A DNA stretch of 64,000 nucleotides from positions 124,001-188,000 of the forward strand of contig JAEDKA010000001.1 in NCBI GenBank assembly GCA_016296065.1, in the 5' to 3' direction. Of the stretch, positions 38,901-46,929 are shown piece by piece. The notes under the pieces were generated by a model. It was given only the letters and a program-made list of their open reading frames with translations. It did no database searches and had not been told where the DNA came from. The stretch comes from Kiritimatiellia bacterium (GTDB lineage Bacteria; Verrucomicrobiota; Kiritimatiellia; RFP12; UBA1067). Every line of letters begins with the position of its first letter. The first letter of the stretch is position 1. Both the position numbers and the translations under genes were made by a program.

Positions 38901-41823
38901 CTCCGTTTCGGCCGGACTCCGCATCCGCGGCGCGGTCAGCCGCGGCTCCGGTTTCGCGAAGCACTCGTTCCGTCTCTTCTTCCGCAGCGAGTACGGCATG
39001 GGCACACTGGTGCATCCGCTGTTCGGCGACGAGGGAGCGGGCGAGTTCGAGAAGATCGATTTACGCACGTCCCAGAACCACTCCTGGGCGCATGACGAGG
39101 ACGGTGACACGTTCATCCACGAGTGCTTCTCCCGCGACTCCGAGGGTGCGATGGGCACGACATACAACCGCAGCCGCTACTACCATCTCTTCATCAACGG
39201 CGTCTACTGGGGCCTCTACCAGACCGAGGAGAGAGTGGACCAGAACTACGCCGAGAGCTACAACGGCGGCACGGCGGAGAGCTACGACGTCGTGCGCACC
39301 TCGCAGCCAGGATACAACACGGGAGTCGTCGAGGGCGAGACGTCGGCGTGGACGGAATTCTGGCGCATCACAACGCAGGAAGGATATGGAGAGGGACACG
39401 AAGCCAACTACAACAGGGTGCTCGGACTAAATCCCGACGGCACGCGCAATCCAGACTATCCCGTCCTCCTCAACGTCACGAATCTGGTCGAGCATCTCCT
39501 CTCGGTCCACTTCGCGGAGGACGCCGACGCACCAGTCAACAGCGGCGGCTGGGCCAACAATCTTATAGCCTTCCGCAACCGGAACGACGGCGAGGGCAGG
39601 GAGGACGGCTTCCTCTGGAACCGCCATGACTCAGAGCATTCGCTCGGTTTCGGCGGAGGGGCCAGCCAGGTGAAGTCGCTCATCTGGAGCACGCCGGAGC
39701 AGCCCAATCCCGATCCCAACAGGAACATGCGCGTGATCGGGAACTTCAATCCGACCCTCCTGAACTACGAGCTGATGGCGAACGCGGAGTACCGCCGCAT
39801 ATTCGGCGACCTCGTGCACAGGCACATGATCAAGGTGGGCGGCGCGCTCACCGCGCCGGTGGCCGAGGCGCGCTACCGAGCCCGCATGGCCGAGATCGAC
39901 GATGCGGTCGTAGCCGAGTCCGCGCGCTGGGGCTACAAATACGGGACGAAGCGCAACCGCCAGAGCTGGCTCAACAGCTGCAACGATCGCATCAACTTCA
40001 TCAACCAGAGGCTGACATACCTCATCGCCGAGTACAAGCGCCGCGGGTGGTATCCGTCCGTAGACGCGCCATCGGCGCTCGACGGGGCGGGTGCACCCGT
40101 CGTCGACGGGCAGACCGTCGGAGCGGAGGGAATGCTGTATCTCACCGGAAGCGGTGCGGGTACCGTCTACTACACGACCGACGGGCGCGATCCGCGCGGC
40201 GCGGACGGCGCGCCGAGCGCGGCAGCCGTGGAATACTCCGGCGCTTCGCCGGTGCCTGTATATGTCCCTGTGATCGCGAAGGGCGACGTCTGGAAGTACT
40301 TCGACGAAGGCTACAGGCCCGCGTCGAACTGGGCGGCGCCGGATTGCGCCGACACGGCGTGGAAGTCCGGCGCGAGCCGTCTGGGCTTCGGCGGCGGTTC
40401 GTTCGCCACGACGCTCGGGAGATATGTCGGCGGCGGCTCGTCCGGCACGCAGGTCGTCACCTACTACTTCCGGAGAAAGTTCACGATGCCGGCCGGCGCG
40501 GCCTCGATGACGGCGCTGAAGGCGTCGCTTGACTGCGACGACGGCTACATCGCCTATATCAACGGCGTGGAGGTAGGGCGGGACCAGGTCGGTTCGGCCG
40601 ACTACGGCGCGTTTGCGACGGGAATCAACATGGGCGAGAGGGACGCGGTCTGGACATTCCCCGCCGGCACGCTTGCGGAAGGCGAGAACGTGATCGCGGT
40701 CGAAGTCCACCAGTGCAACGCGAACTCCTCCGACGCCTGGTGGAACCTGGAGCTGTCCTATGCGAGGGCTGGGAACGTCGAAGGGGGAATCTCCGTGCCG
40801 CCCGGCGGACTTTCGATATGCGCCCGCGTCCTTGACGGATCCGGCGAATGGAGCGCGCTTTCCGAGATATCCGTGAAGGGCGCGATTCCGCAGGACGGTG
40901 TCGCGGACGGACTGCGCATCGCCGAGGCGATGACCTCCGCGCCGGATGACAGCGGGGACTTCCTCGTGGTTACGAACGTCGCCTCGGGCGCGATCTCCCT
41001 CGACGGCGTGAAGATCGTCGCATGGAACGCGAAGAAGAAAAGCGAAGCCGATCCCTCGCTTACATATGTGTTCGAGGCGGGGACAAGCCTGCAGCCGTGC
41101 GAGGCGCTGAAGATCGGGGCGTCTTCGTTCCCCGCCGGTGCGAAGCTCACGAACAGCCAGGTAGGGCTGCGCATCTACGCGGCGGACGGCGAGACGCTCG
41201 TGCAGGACGTGTTCCTTGACGCCGACTGGTGGAACGGCGCGTGCGACGGCACGGGATGCTGGTTCGCCGCGCTTGACTTCGGCCGCGAGGCGAAGGATGT
41301 TTCGCAGTGGGCCTGCAGCAGGCCTGCGCCGCAGGTCCCGACGATCGAGGACGGAACGGAAGTCGGCACGGTTGATGGAAACGCAGCGACGATCGACGCG
41401 GCGCTTGCCGGCGCGGGAACGCAAATATTCATTCCTGCGGGCGTCGCCGAGGTGAGGATGTCGGTGAGGGACGGAGACAACGTTGTCATCGACACGACGG
41501 CATACTACGCCGGCTCGCTTGTTCCGCAGGACGGAACGGTCACGCCCGCGCTCAGCGAGGCCGTCGTCAAGCCGTCGTTCACCGAGTCGGCTCCAAAAGC
41601 CGGCGACGCAATTGTCGTAACTACTGAAGATGTCCACCTCACGGCGTCCGCAAAGCCCGGACTCCACTACACGTTAAAGCGCGCTGCAGCAGTCAACGGA
41701 ACGTACGAGCCTGTCGCGGGGTCGAAGGTTCAGGCCAAGGCAGAAGACGCTACCGTCTCGTTCGACATCAAGAAGGGCGGTGCTTCGTCCGCGTTCTTTA
41801 AGGTCGAAGTCTCCGACCGCTGA
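35962..41823 (+). CDS. Giant secreted CotH-kinase-like protein with lamin-tail, PA14-like and CHB_HEX domains
   Basis: A 1953-residue protein, GAGGAG site 6 bases before the ATG, N-terminal signal peptide ending near AVAANAAP. Domains in order: LamG-like region (about 30-220), lamin-tail domain (315-435; VTINEVMAKN, DWVELRNSG, LTGWYM), PA14-like sandwich (540-650), chitobiase C-terminal-like domain (806-870; YYTLDGTSPV), CotH kinase-like domain (927-1356; LRIRGAVSRGSGFAKHSFR, YYHLFINGVYWGLYQTEE), a second YYTTDGRDP domain (1377-1425), a GEN-type beta-sandwich (1440-1600) and a second lamin-tail-like domain (1645-1765). Similar giants are common in Planctomycetes and Verrucomicrobia; their role is not settled (surface structure or protein phosphorylation outside the cell). 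It heads a unit with the GH43 protein 27 bases downstream. Confidence 0.85.
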   Translation: MKNCQFYRLRFALRLAVASTVAICAVAANAAPWFDAGVSAYESWPDDGTDKVLVGVGTWSGTDSARLAGGDGGVRLKVETGGPAPLGFDAAVTKQIAADRPSVSTTVRFSGSDDAPLLDPADKAMVTVSAVDGVARYFGLGFDPAGGTNVLHALEGPEPDENADVLLGFAFKVEGGATYIKYTIDGIPLTLAGSEWILTSLDSGGESVSSVCYAGIGDVVSLAGEVGSDEPSATRTLTIPALEHVVVESVKVAGADIASDGRGNYVVEQGSVVTVTFMPDPCWALDVASMTFVVNDDMTLPETGRPTPVNVAAAVTINEVMAKNGSTLSTERGFEGLDWVELRNSGEDDVDLTGWYMGNDPTKKPSKWPRIEGRCVVPAKGYKIVWFDGDALNADWAPDEAHVGANISTDADKHTVFLASAAATSAVVQQIRMPGGVKDVSYGRGHLSRTLVSSVSPAEYRVGGGGWTPVSGPVGMSAAAGGFTVVSYQIDRDVGNMDVVDACLLDPSTWKAGYPATNTTQTLAFAGSGSSPSFDLSLYSSFPGGVSGDNFICVATATIQIPETGDWSFDVGSDDGFSASLTRLDRKWGWESRGSRGYGHSTATFNLEAGAYEVEVRYFNAGGGYIMDFSAAKGRTGFDAGKFRLVGTGDVVHAGALGAQVAADVSGEMVGKSKTLEWKTTFALDESPVAADGFRLLVRYADGFSARVNGTSVASVAASSPRSAAEALRAEEFAVDPSLVVKGVNTLEITAENDAVGDTEFYLSAELVHDMSEDLYVYFPAPTPGAANTGSGRTGFTPKVAFGEPHGWKDAAFDLELSCPDSATAVIYYTLDGTSPVIGAPKTFRYTAPFRVDRTTVVRAAVPDVDSILQIDASATYLFYDDVIAQDASVPEGFPADMAVNSQRMLYGFDKAVTLGDADTRERLRRGLTENTRTVSLVIDPKNLFDGASGIYVNASGNGRIWERQTMVEQINPMDREDEFSVSAGLRIRGAVSRGSGFAKHSFRLFFRSEYGMGTLVHPLFGDEGAGEFEKIDLRTSQNHSWAHDEDGDTFIHECFSRDSEGAMGTTYNRSRYYHLFINGVYWGLYQTEERVDQNYAESYNGGTAESYDVVRTSQPGYNTGVVEGETSAWTEFWRITTQEGYGEGHEANYNRVLGLNPDGTRNPDYPVLLNVTNLVEHLLSVHFAEDADAPVNSGGWANNLIAFRNRNDGEGREDGFLWNRHDSEHSLGFGGGASQVKSLIWSTPEQPNPDPNRNMRVIGNFNPTLLNYELMANAEYRRIFGDLVHRHMIKVGGALTAPVAEARYRARMAEIDDAVVAESARWGYKYGTKRNRQSWLNSCNDRINFINQRLTYLIAEYKRRGWYPSVDAPSALDGAGAPVVDGQTVGAEGMLYLTGSGAGTVYYTTDGRDPRGADGAPSAAAVEYSGASPVPVYVPVIAKGDVWKYFDEGYRPASNWAAPDCADTAWKSGASRLGFGGGSFATTLGRYVGGGSSGTQVVTYYFRRKFTMPAGAASMTALKASLDCDDGYIAYINGVEVGRDQVGSADYGAFATGINMGERDAVWTFPAGTLAEGENVIAVEVHQCNANSSDAWWNLELSYARAGNVEGGISVPPGGLSICARVLDGSGEWSALSEISVKGAIPQDGVADGLRIAEAMTSAPDDSGDFLVVTNVASGAISLDGVKIVAWNAKKKSEADPSLTYVFEAGTSLQPCEALKIGASSFPAGAKLTNSQVGLRIYAADGETLVQDVFLDADWWNGACDGTGCWFAALDFGREAKDVSQWACSRPAPQVPTIEDGTEVGTVDGNAATIDAALAGAGTQIFIPAGVAEVRMSVRDGDNVVIDTTAYYAGSLVPQDGTVTPALSEAVVKPSFTESAPKAGDAIVVTTEDVHLTASAKPGLHYTLKRAAAVNGTYEPVAGSKVQAKAEDATVSFDIKKGGASSAFFKVEVSDR

Positions 41824-41850
41824 CCGCAGCAAACAGAAAGGAATAAAACG

Positions 41851-44568
41851 ATGTTCATGATTCGCAGGACCGCTGTTTTGGTGCTTCTCGTCTGCGCCGC
41901 TGTTTCGGCAGCGTCGGGAGCCGAGAGCATTGTTGGACGATTCCAGCCGGAAGACGAGGTGGCGTGCGCGACCGTCGGGCTGACGGGGCCGGCGCGCGTC
42001 AGTCTGAATGCGGTGCGGATCGTGGACCTCGCGCGGCGCAAGGGCGAAGACCTCATCCTTGCTTTCGAGCTGCGCGTCACGCGTCACGACGGGAAGTCCG
42101 ACCGACATGCGCTCGACCTTGTGCGCAACGGACGCGTAAAGCTGTTCGACACGACGGGCAAGAAGGTGTTCGAGGCCGATTCCCCCCTCCAGAAGCAGGT
42201 GCCGGCGATGGACCGCGCCCCTGGCGTTTGGATGACTGCGCGGTGTCCCCTCGACGGCCTTGCCGAGGGCAGTGGCAGACTCGAATGCGTCGAGATTTTC
42301 GACTACAACGACATACCGCACAAAGCGGAGCAGACGGGGATCGACTACGAGGTCCGCAACGCGCGCATCGAGCTGAAGCCAAGTCCTGCGGACGATCTCT
42401 CGCGTTTCACCAAGGCGGTGGAGAATCCAAAGCCGCTCACGACGTGCAACCCCGTTGACATAGAGTACATGATCGACCACGGCAACGGGAAGGTCGGTTC
42501 GGACGGACTGCCGCAGGGCGTTTACGTGCAGTCCGCCGATCCTGCGATCGTCATTTTCAAGGGAGAGTACTGGCTCTTCGCCTCGCACGGCGACGGATAC
42601 TGGTTCTCGTCCGACCTCGCGAAGTGGACGTTTGTGCAGGTCGACGTTACGAAGGGCGTTCTCAAGGAGTTCCTCAAATATGCGCCGGCTACGTGCGTTG
42701 TCGGCGATACGCTCTACCTGTGCCATTCCGAGGGCGGACGCATGCTCAGGACGAAAGACCCGCACGATCCGAACCTGTGGGAGGACGTCGGGAAGCCGGA
42801 CGGATGGATGGACCCCGGCATGTTCTACGACGACCCCGCGACGGGCGGCGACGGATACGTATACCTCTACCGCGGGCTTTCGCACCGCAATCCGATCCAG
42901 GTGATAAAGCTCGACCCTAAGGACGGCATGCGCAAGGTTGACGGACCATACGACGTGGGCTGGCCCGACAAGCTCAACCGCGGTTTCGAGGTTCCCGGCG
43001 ACTTCAACACGCACTTTGAGGGAAACGACACGCAGGAGGGGCCGTGGCCTGTGAAGGCGAACGGACGCTACTACGTGATGTGCGCCGTCCCGGGAACGGC
43101 CGACGCCTCCTACTGCGACAACTGCTACGTCTCCGACTCGCCGATGGGTCCGTTCACGTATGCGTTCAACAGTCCAGTCATCTGGAAGTCAACCGGCTTC
43201 ACGCAGGGTGCCGGACACGGCGCTCTCTTTCAGGACATGGGCGGGCGCTGGTGGAAGATCGACACCTGCCGCGTGCGCGGCTTCAACAGGCGGCTTGTGC
43301 TTGTCCCGGCGATGATCGACGAGAAGGGGGACATTTACACGAACACGGTGTTGAGCGACCATCCGTTCTATGTTCCGGAGCGCTCGAAGGATCCGTTCGC
43401 AAACCCCGGCCCGGGCTGGATGCTCCTCTCCTACGAAAAGCGCGCCACGGCGTCGTCAAACCCCGGCGGGGCTGCGCTCGCGTTCAACGAGCGCATCCAG
43501 GATTCGTGGATACCCGCTACGGACGATCCCGGCGAATGGCTCCAGGTCGACCTCGGCAAGGTGTACGCCGTGCGGTCGGTGCAGGTGAACTTTGACGACG
43601 TCAAGTGCCGCCGCGGCGGACGTGCCGCGGACGAGGCGTACCGCTACATCCTGGAGTTCTCGCAGGACGGCGAACACTGGCACATGATGCTCGACCGCCG
43701 CGGCGCGAAGTCGAACCGCCAGCACGAGTACGTTGAGTTCGCAGAGAAGGTCGGCGCGCGCTACGTGCGCCTTACAAACAAGGGCGCGGTGCCTGGCGGC
43801 GGAAGGTTCGCCGTATGCGCACTGCGCGTCTTCGGCGAGGGCGGCGGTGCGGCTCCGCAGGCAGTGGATATGGACGGCGTCTATGCGGACCGCCGCGCGG
43901 ATGACAACCGAGCCGCCGGACTTGAATGGCCCGCGGCACGCGGGGCGCAGGGGTATGTCATCCGTTTGGGGCTCTCGCCCGACAGACTCTTCCACCACTA
44001 CATCGTCTACGGCAGGCGCAGCTACGTCGTCCGCAGCCTCACGCGCGGACTCGACTACTTCTTCACGGTCGACGCCTTCAACGAAAGCGGCGTCACGCGC
44101 GGAACGAAAGTCGTGCAGCTCAAGGCGACGGAGTCGATGCGCGGCGGATACGACGTCGACGGGAACAATCCGGCGATTACCGGAATGGCGGACTGCGCTT
44201 CGGTGGTTGAGGCCGAAGGCGCGAAGTTCGGCGGGACGGGCGTGCGGACCGCATACGAGGTGCGCGCTTCCGGCGCAAAGGCCGTTGTAGGATTTGGCGC
44301 GCGCGGCACATTCGCCGCGTTCGCCGACGTGAAGGGCACCGGCGCGCGCGAGGGAACGCTTCGCATCTCCTATTCGACGCAGACTGGCGCGAAGGTGTCG
44401 GTCAAGGTCAACGGCGCTGCGACGACAGTCTCGCTGCCGAAGACGACAGGCTGGCCGACGTATGCCACGGTCGACGTACCTGTGAAGGGGCTCGCCTCGA
44501 AGAACACGGTGAGAATAGAAGGGACTGGCGAGGGGTTCAATCTCGACTGGATCGGACTTCTCAAGTGA
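41851..44568 (+). CDS. Multimodular secreted GH43 with F5/8C, Fn3 and CBM6-like modules
   Basis: A 905-residue protein with AAAGGA 8 bases upstream and a signal peptide ending near ASGAE. Residues about 25-180 form a sandwich module related to the stand-alone 2606 protein. The GH43 propeller (about 205-500) has base Asp230 in SADPAIV and acid Glu396 in TQEGPWPVK. F5/8C follows (about 526-665; WLQVDLGKVYAVRSVQVNF), then Fn3 (about 677-760) and a CBM6/35-like end (about 765-905; GFNLDWIGLLK). The tandem binding modules suggest attachment to insoluble polysaccharide. Likely an arabinofuranosidase, xylosidase or galactosidase of GH43; which one is not evident. Confidence 0.87.
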   Translation: MFMIRRTAVLVLLVCAAVSAASGAESIVGRFQPEDEVACATVGLTGPARVSLNAVRIVDLARRKGEDLILAFELRVTRHDGKSDRHALDLVRNGRVKLFDTTGKKVFEADSPLQKQVPAMDRAPGVWMTARCPLDGLAEGSGRLECVEIFDYNDIPHKAEQTGIDYEVRNARIELKPSPADDLSRFTKAVENPKPLTTCNPVDIEYMIDHGNGKVGSDGLPQGVYVQSADPAIVIFKGEYWLFASHGDGYWFSSDLAKWTFVQVDVTKGVLKEFLKYAPATCVVGDTLYLCHSEGGRMLRTKDPHDPNLWEDVGKPDGWMDPGMFYDDPATGGDGYVYLYRGLSHRNPIQVIKLDPKDGMRKVDGPYDVGWPDKLNRGFEVPGDFNTHFEGNDTQEGPWPVKANGRYYVMCAVPGTADASYCDNCYVSDSPMGPFTYAFNSPVIWKSTGFTQGAGHGALFQDMGGRWWKIDTCRVRGFNRRLVLVPAMIDEKGDIYTNTVLSDHPFYVPERSKDPFANPGPGWMLLSYEKRATASSNPGGAALAFNERIQDSWIPATDDPGEWLQVDLGKVYAVRSVQVNFDDVKCRRGGRAADEAYRYILEFSQDGEHWHMMLDRRGAKSNRQHEYVEFAEKVGARYVRLTNKGAVPGGGRFAVCALRVFGEGGGAAPQAVDMDGVYADRRADDNRAAGLEWPAARGAQGYVIRLGLSPDRLFHHYIVYGRRSYVVRSLTRGLDYFFTVDAFNESGVTRGTKVVQLKATESMRGGYDVDGNNPAITGMADCASVVEAEGAKFGGTGVRTAYEVRASGAKAVVGFGARGTFAAFADVKGTGAREGTLRISYSTQTGAKVSVKVNGAATTVSLPKTTGWPTYATVDVPVKGLASKNTVRIEGTGEGFNLDWIGLLK

Positions 44569-44580
44569 CCCTTTGGCGGA

Positions 44581-44644
44581 TGCGCAAAATTCACGATTTA
44601 TTTTGCGTTTTTTTCTCTCCCTTTGATTGCTGGATTTGATATAA
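44581..44644 (+). promoter_or_regulatory. Direct-repeat operator plus extended -10 promoter, copy D
   Basis: TGCGCAAAATTCAC (44581-44594) and TGCGTTTTTTTCTC (44604-44617) are 23 bp apart. An extended -10 (TGATATAAT, hexamer 44639-44644) starts 35 bp after the second TGCG. The ATG at 44652 is 7 bases past the -10, so the mRNA is probably leaderless. This copy alone also folds as GCGCAAAAT/ATTTTGCGT followed by seven T, so it may also terminate the upstream GH43 transcript. Confidence 0.7.
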
Positions 44645-44651
44645 TTCTGGC

Positions 44652-46829
44652 ATGAAAACTTCGTACTTTATCTGTGCGGCGACTTTTGTCGCGCTTTTCG
44701 CATCATCGGCATTCTGCGGTACTCGCCATGCGGGGAATCCGGTGTATCCGACGTATGACGGGCGCGTGATGGCCGGATACCAGGGATGGTTCCACAACCA
44801 CTCCGGGGGAGTGATGTTCAAGGACGAGAACTCCGTGCGCATCGACATGTGGCCGGACGTCTCGGAGTACGAGAAGACGTATCCGACGGGGCTTAAGCTC
44901 TCGAACGGGGAGGGCGCGCGCTTCTTCTGCTCGGACGACGAGTCCACGGTCGAGACGCACTTCCGCTGGATGGAGGAGTACGGACTCGACGGCGTGTTCT
45001 TCCAGCGCTTCTTCAACGCGGCGACGCGCGAGCCGAAGGATCAGTCGACGACGGTTATCCGCCACGGCATGAAATCCGCCCAGCGCCACTCGCGTGCGGT
45101 GGCGGTGATGTACGACCTCTCCGGACTCAGGCCGGGGACTGACGACAGCATGAAGCTCGTCGACGACTGGAAGTACCTGGTCGACGAGGTGAAGGTGACG
45201 AGCTACGGCAAGCGCAACATGTATCTCCACCACCGCGGGAAACCGCTTGTCGTCATTTGGGGCGTCGGCTTTCCGGACCGTCCGTACTCGATCCGCGACA
45301 TCAAGCTGGCGGAGTTCATCGACTTCCTGCACAAGGATCCCGTGTACGGCGGCTGCAGCGTCATGTTGGGCGTGCCTACATGCTGGCGCACGCTCGACTA
45401 CGACTGCGTGTCCGATCCATATCTCCACCAGCTCATCAAGAAGGCCGACATGGTCCTTCCGTGGATGGTGCAGCGCTTCACTCCGCTTCTCCACTTCGAG
45501 ATGAACCGCTACCGCGATGCGATAAAGAAGGACATCGCATGGTGTCGCGACGCCGGCGTAGACTATGTCCCGCTTGTGTTCCCGGGCTTCAGCTGGCACA
45601 ACCTGAGCCGCCACGAGAAGGGCATAGGCGGCGAAAAGCCGGTGAAGAGCATCCCCAGGCTCGGCGGACGCTTCTACTGGGACCAGATACAGACCGCAGT
45701 CGCAGCCGGCGCAAAGCGGCTCTACGTTGCAATGTTCGACGAGGTGAACGAGGGCACCGCCATATTCAAGGTCACCGATGCGCCGCCTGTCGGGAAGACG
45801 GTCCAGTTTGCCGACATGGACGGGCAGCCGACGGACCACTACCTGTTCCTGACTGGTGAGGCGGCGAAGCTGCTGCGCGGCGAACGCAGGCCGACGGCGC
45901 AGGGCGAGCTGCCTGTCAGGACCTTCTGCTACGATGGCAATCCGTTCGCAACGCACTACTACTTCGCCGACCCCTCGGCGCACGTGTGGAACGGTAGGCT
46001 CTACGTCTATCCGTCGCACGACATCGATCCGCCGCGCGGATGCGACCTGATGGACCGCTATCACGTTCTTTCTACGGACGACATGGCCAACTGGATCGAC
46101 CACGGCGAGTTCATGCGCGCGAGCGACGTCGAGTGGGGGCGTCCCGAAGGCGGATTCATGTGGGCGCCCGACTGCGCGTACAGGGACGGCAAGTACTACT
46201 TCTACTTCCCGCATCCGTCGGAATCGCGCTGGAACGACAGCTGGCTCATCGGCGTCGCGGTTAGCGACCGTCCGGACGGAGGGTTCAGGAACGTGGGGAC
46301 TGTCCCCGGGCTTGGCGGATTCGCGATGATAGATCCGTGCGTGTTCACGGACAACGACGGCAAGAGCTACATCTACGCCGGCGGCGGCGCGAAGATGGTC
46401 GGCGCGAAGCTCAAGGACAACATGGTCGAGCTCGACGGAGAGGCGAAGCCGATGGAGGGGCTGGAGGACTTCCATGAAGGTCCGTGGGTGTTCCGCCGCG
46501 GCGAGTGGTACTACCTCATGTACCCCGACAACCACGAGGAGCCGGGCGTGGGTGGACAGAACCGCCAGCACTACTGCATGTCGCGGAATCCGCTGGGACC
46601 CTGGGAGCACAAGGGCGTGATCCTCGAGTCGACGGGATGCGACACGAGCCACGGCTCGATAGTCGAGTTCAAGGGCCAGTGGTACATCTTCTACCACAAC
46701 CGTGTCCTTTCCGGACGCGGCAACCTGAGGACGCTGTGTTATGACAGGCTCTACTTCAACGATGATGGAACAATCCGCCCCGTGAAGCAGACCCGCCGCG
46801 AGCGCCAGCCGTTCTGGAAGGGCAGATAG
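44652..46829 (+). CDS. GH99/GH71-like endo-glycosidase fused to GH43, copy 1
   Basis: A 725-residue secreted protein (MKTSYFICAATFVALFASSAF leader). Residues about 25-400 resemble the GH71/GH99-like family: VMAGYQGWFHN, HFRWMEEYGLDGVFFQRF, PLVVIWGVGFPDRPYS, YVAMFDEVNEGTAIFK. Residues about 425-725 are a GH43 propeller with base Asp440 in FADPSAHVW, pKa-tuning Asp561 in MIDPCVF and acid Glu609 in FHEGPWVF, closest in look to arabinofuranosidase-type GH43. No ribosome-binding site precedes the ATG and the -10 box is only 7 bases away, so translation is probably leaderless. A near-twin lies at 58868; their GH43 halves are identical in DNA. Confidence 0.85.
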   Translation: MKTSYFICAATFVALFASSAFCGTRHAGNPVYPTYDGRVMAGYQGWFHNHSGGVMFKDENSVRIDMWPDVSEYEKTYPTGLKLSNGEGARFFCSDDESTVETHFRWMEEYGLDGVFFQRFFNAATREPKDQSTTVIRHGMKSAQRHSRAVAVMYDLSGLRPGTDDSMKLVDDWKYLVDEVKVTSYGKRNMYLHHRGKPLVVIWGVGFPDRPYSIRDIKLAEFIDFLHKDPVYGGCSVMLGVPTCWRTLDYDCVSDPYLHQLIKKADMVLPWMVQRFTPLLHFEMNRYRDAIKKDIAWCRDAGVDYVPLVFPGFSWHNLSRHEKGIGGEKPVKSIPRLGGRFYWDQIQTAVAAGAKRLYVAMFDEVNEGTAIFKVTDAPPVGKTVQFADMDGQPTDHYLFLTGEAAKLLRGERRPTAQGELPVRTFCYDGNPFATHYYFADPSAHVWNGRLYVYPSHDIDPPRGCDLMDRYHVLSTDDMANWIDHGEFMRASDVEWGRPEGGFMWAPDCAYRDGKYYFYFPHPSESRWNDSWLIGVAVSDRPDGGFRNVGTVPGLGGFAMIDPCVFTDNDGKSYIYAGGGAKMVGAKLKDNMVELDGEAKPMEGLEDFHEGPWVFRRGEWYYLMYPDNHEEPGVGGQNRQHYCMSRNPLGPWEHKGVILESTGCDTSHGSIVEFKGQWYIFYHNRVLSGRGNLRTLCYDRLYFNDDGTIRPVKQTRRERQPFWKGR
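45936..46822 (+). repeat. 887-bp identical tract, copy 1 (partner 60158-61044)
   Basis: This tract, coding for the whole GH43 half, matches 60158-61044 at a constant offset of 14222. Every stretch I compared was identical and the translated products are identical throughout. On both sides the two genes diverge at many silent sites. Confidence 0.85.
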
Positions 46830-46835
46830 GGCGGT

Positions 46836-46900
46836 TGCGTGATTTTCACAATAATTTTTTTCGCAAAACTGCGGTATAGTTTTTGTGATTGTGCTATAAT
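46836..46900 (+). promoter_or_regulatory. Direct-repeat operator plus extended -10 promoter, copy E
   Basis: A good first half-site TGCGTGATTTTCAC (46836-46849). The second (46859-46872, TTTCGCAAAACTGC) is degenerate but in the right place. An extended -10 (TGCTATAAT, hexamer 46895-46900) begins 36 bp after the second-site position. The leader of about 20 bases contains AGGGAGGA, a strong ribosome-binding site for the ATG at 46930. Confidence 0.6.
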
Positions 46901-46929
46901 ATAGCCGAACTTAGGGAGGACACAATAAA

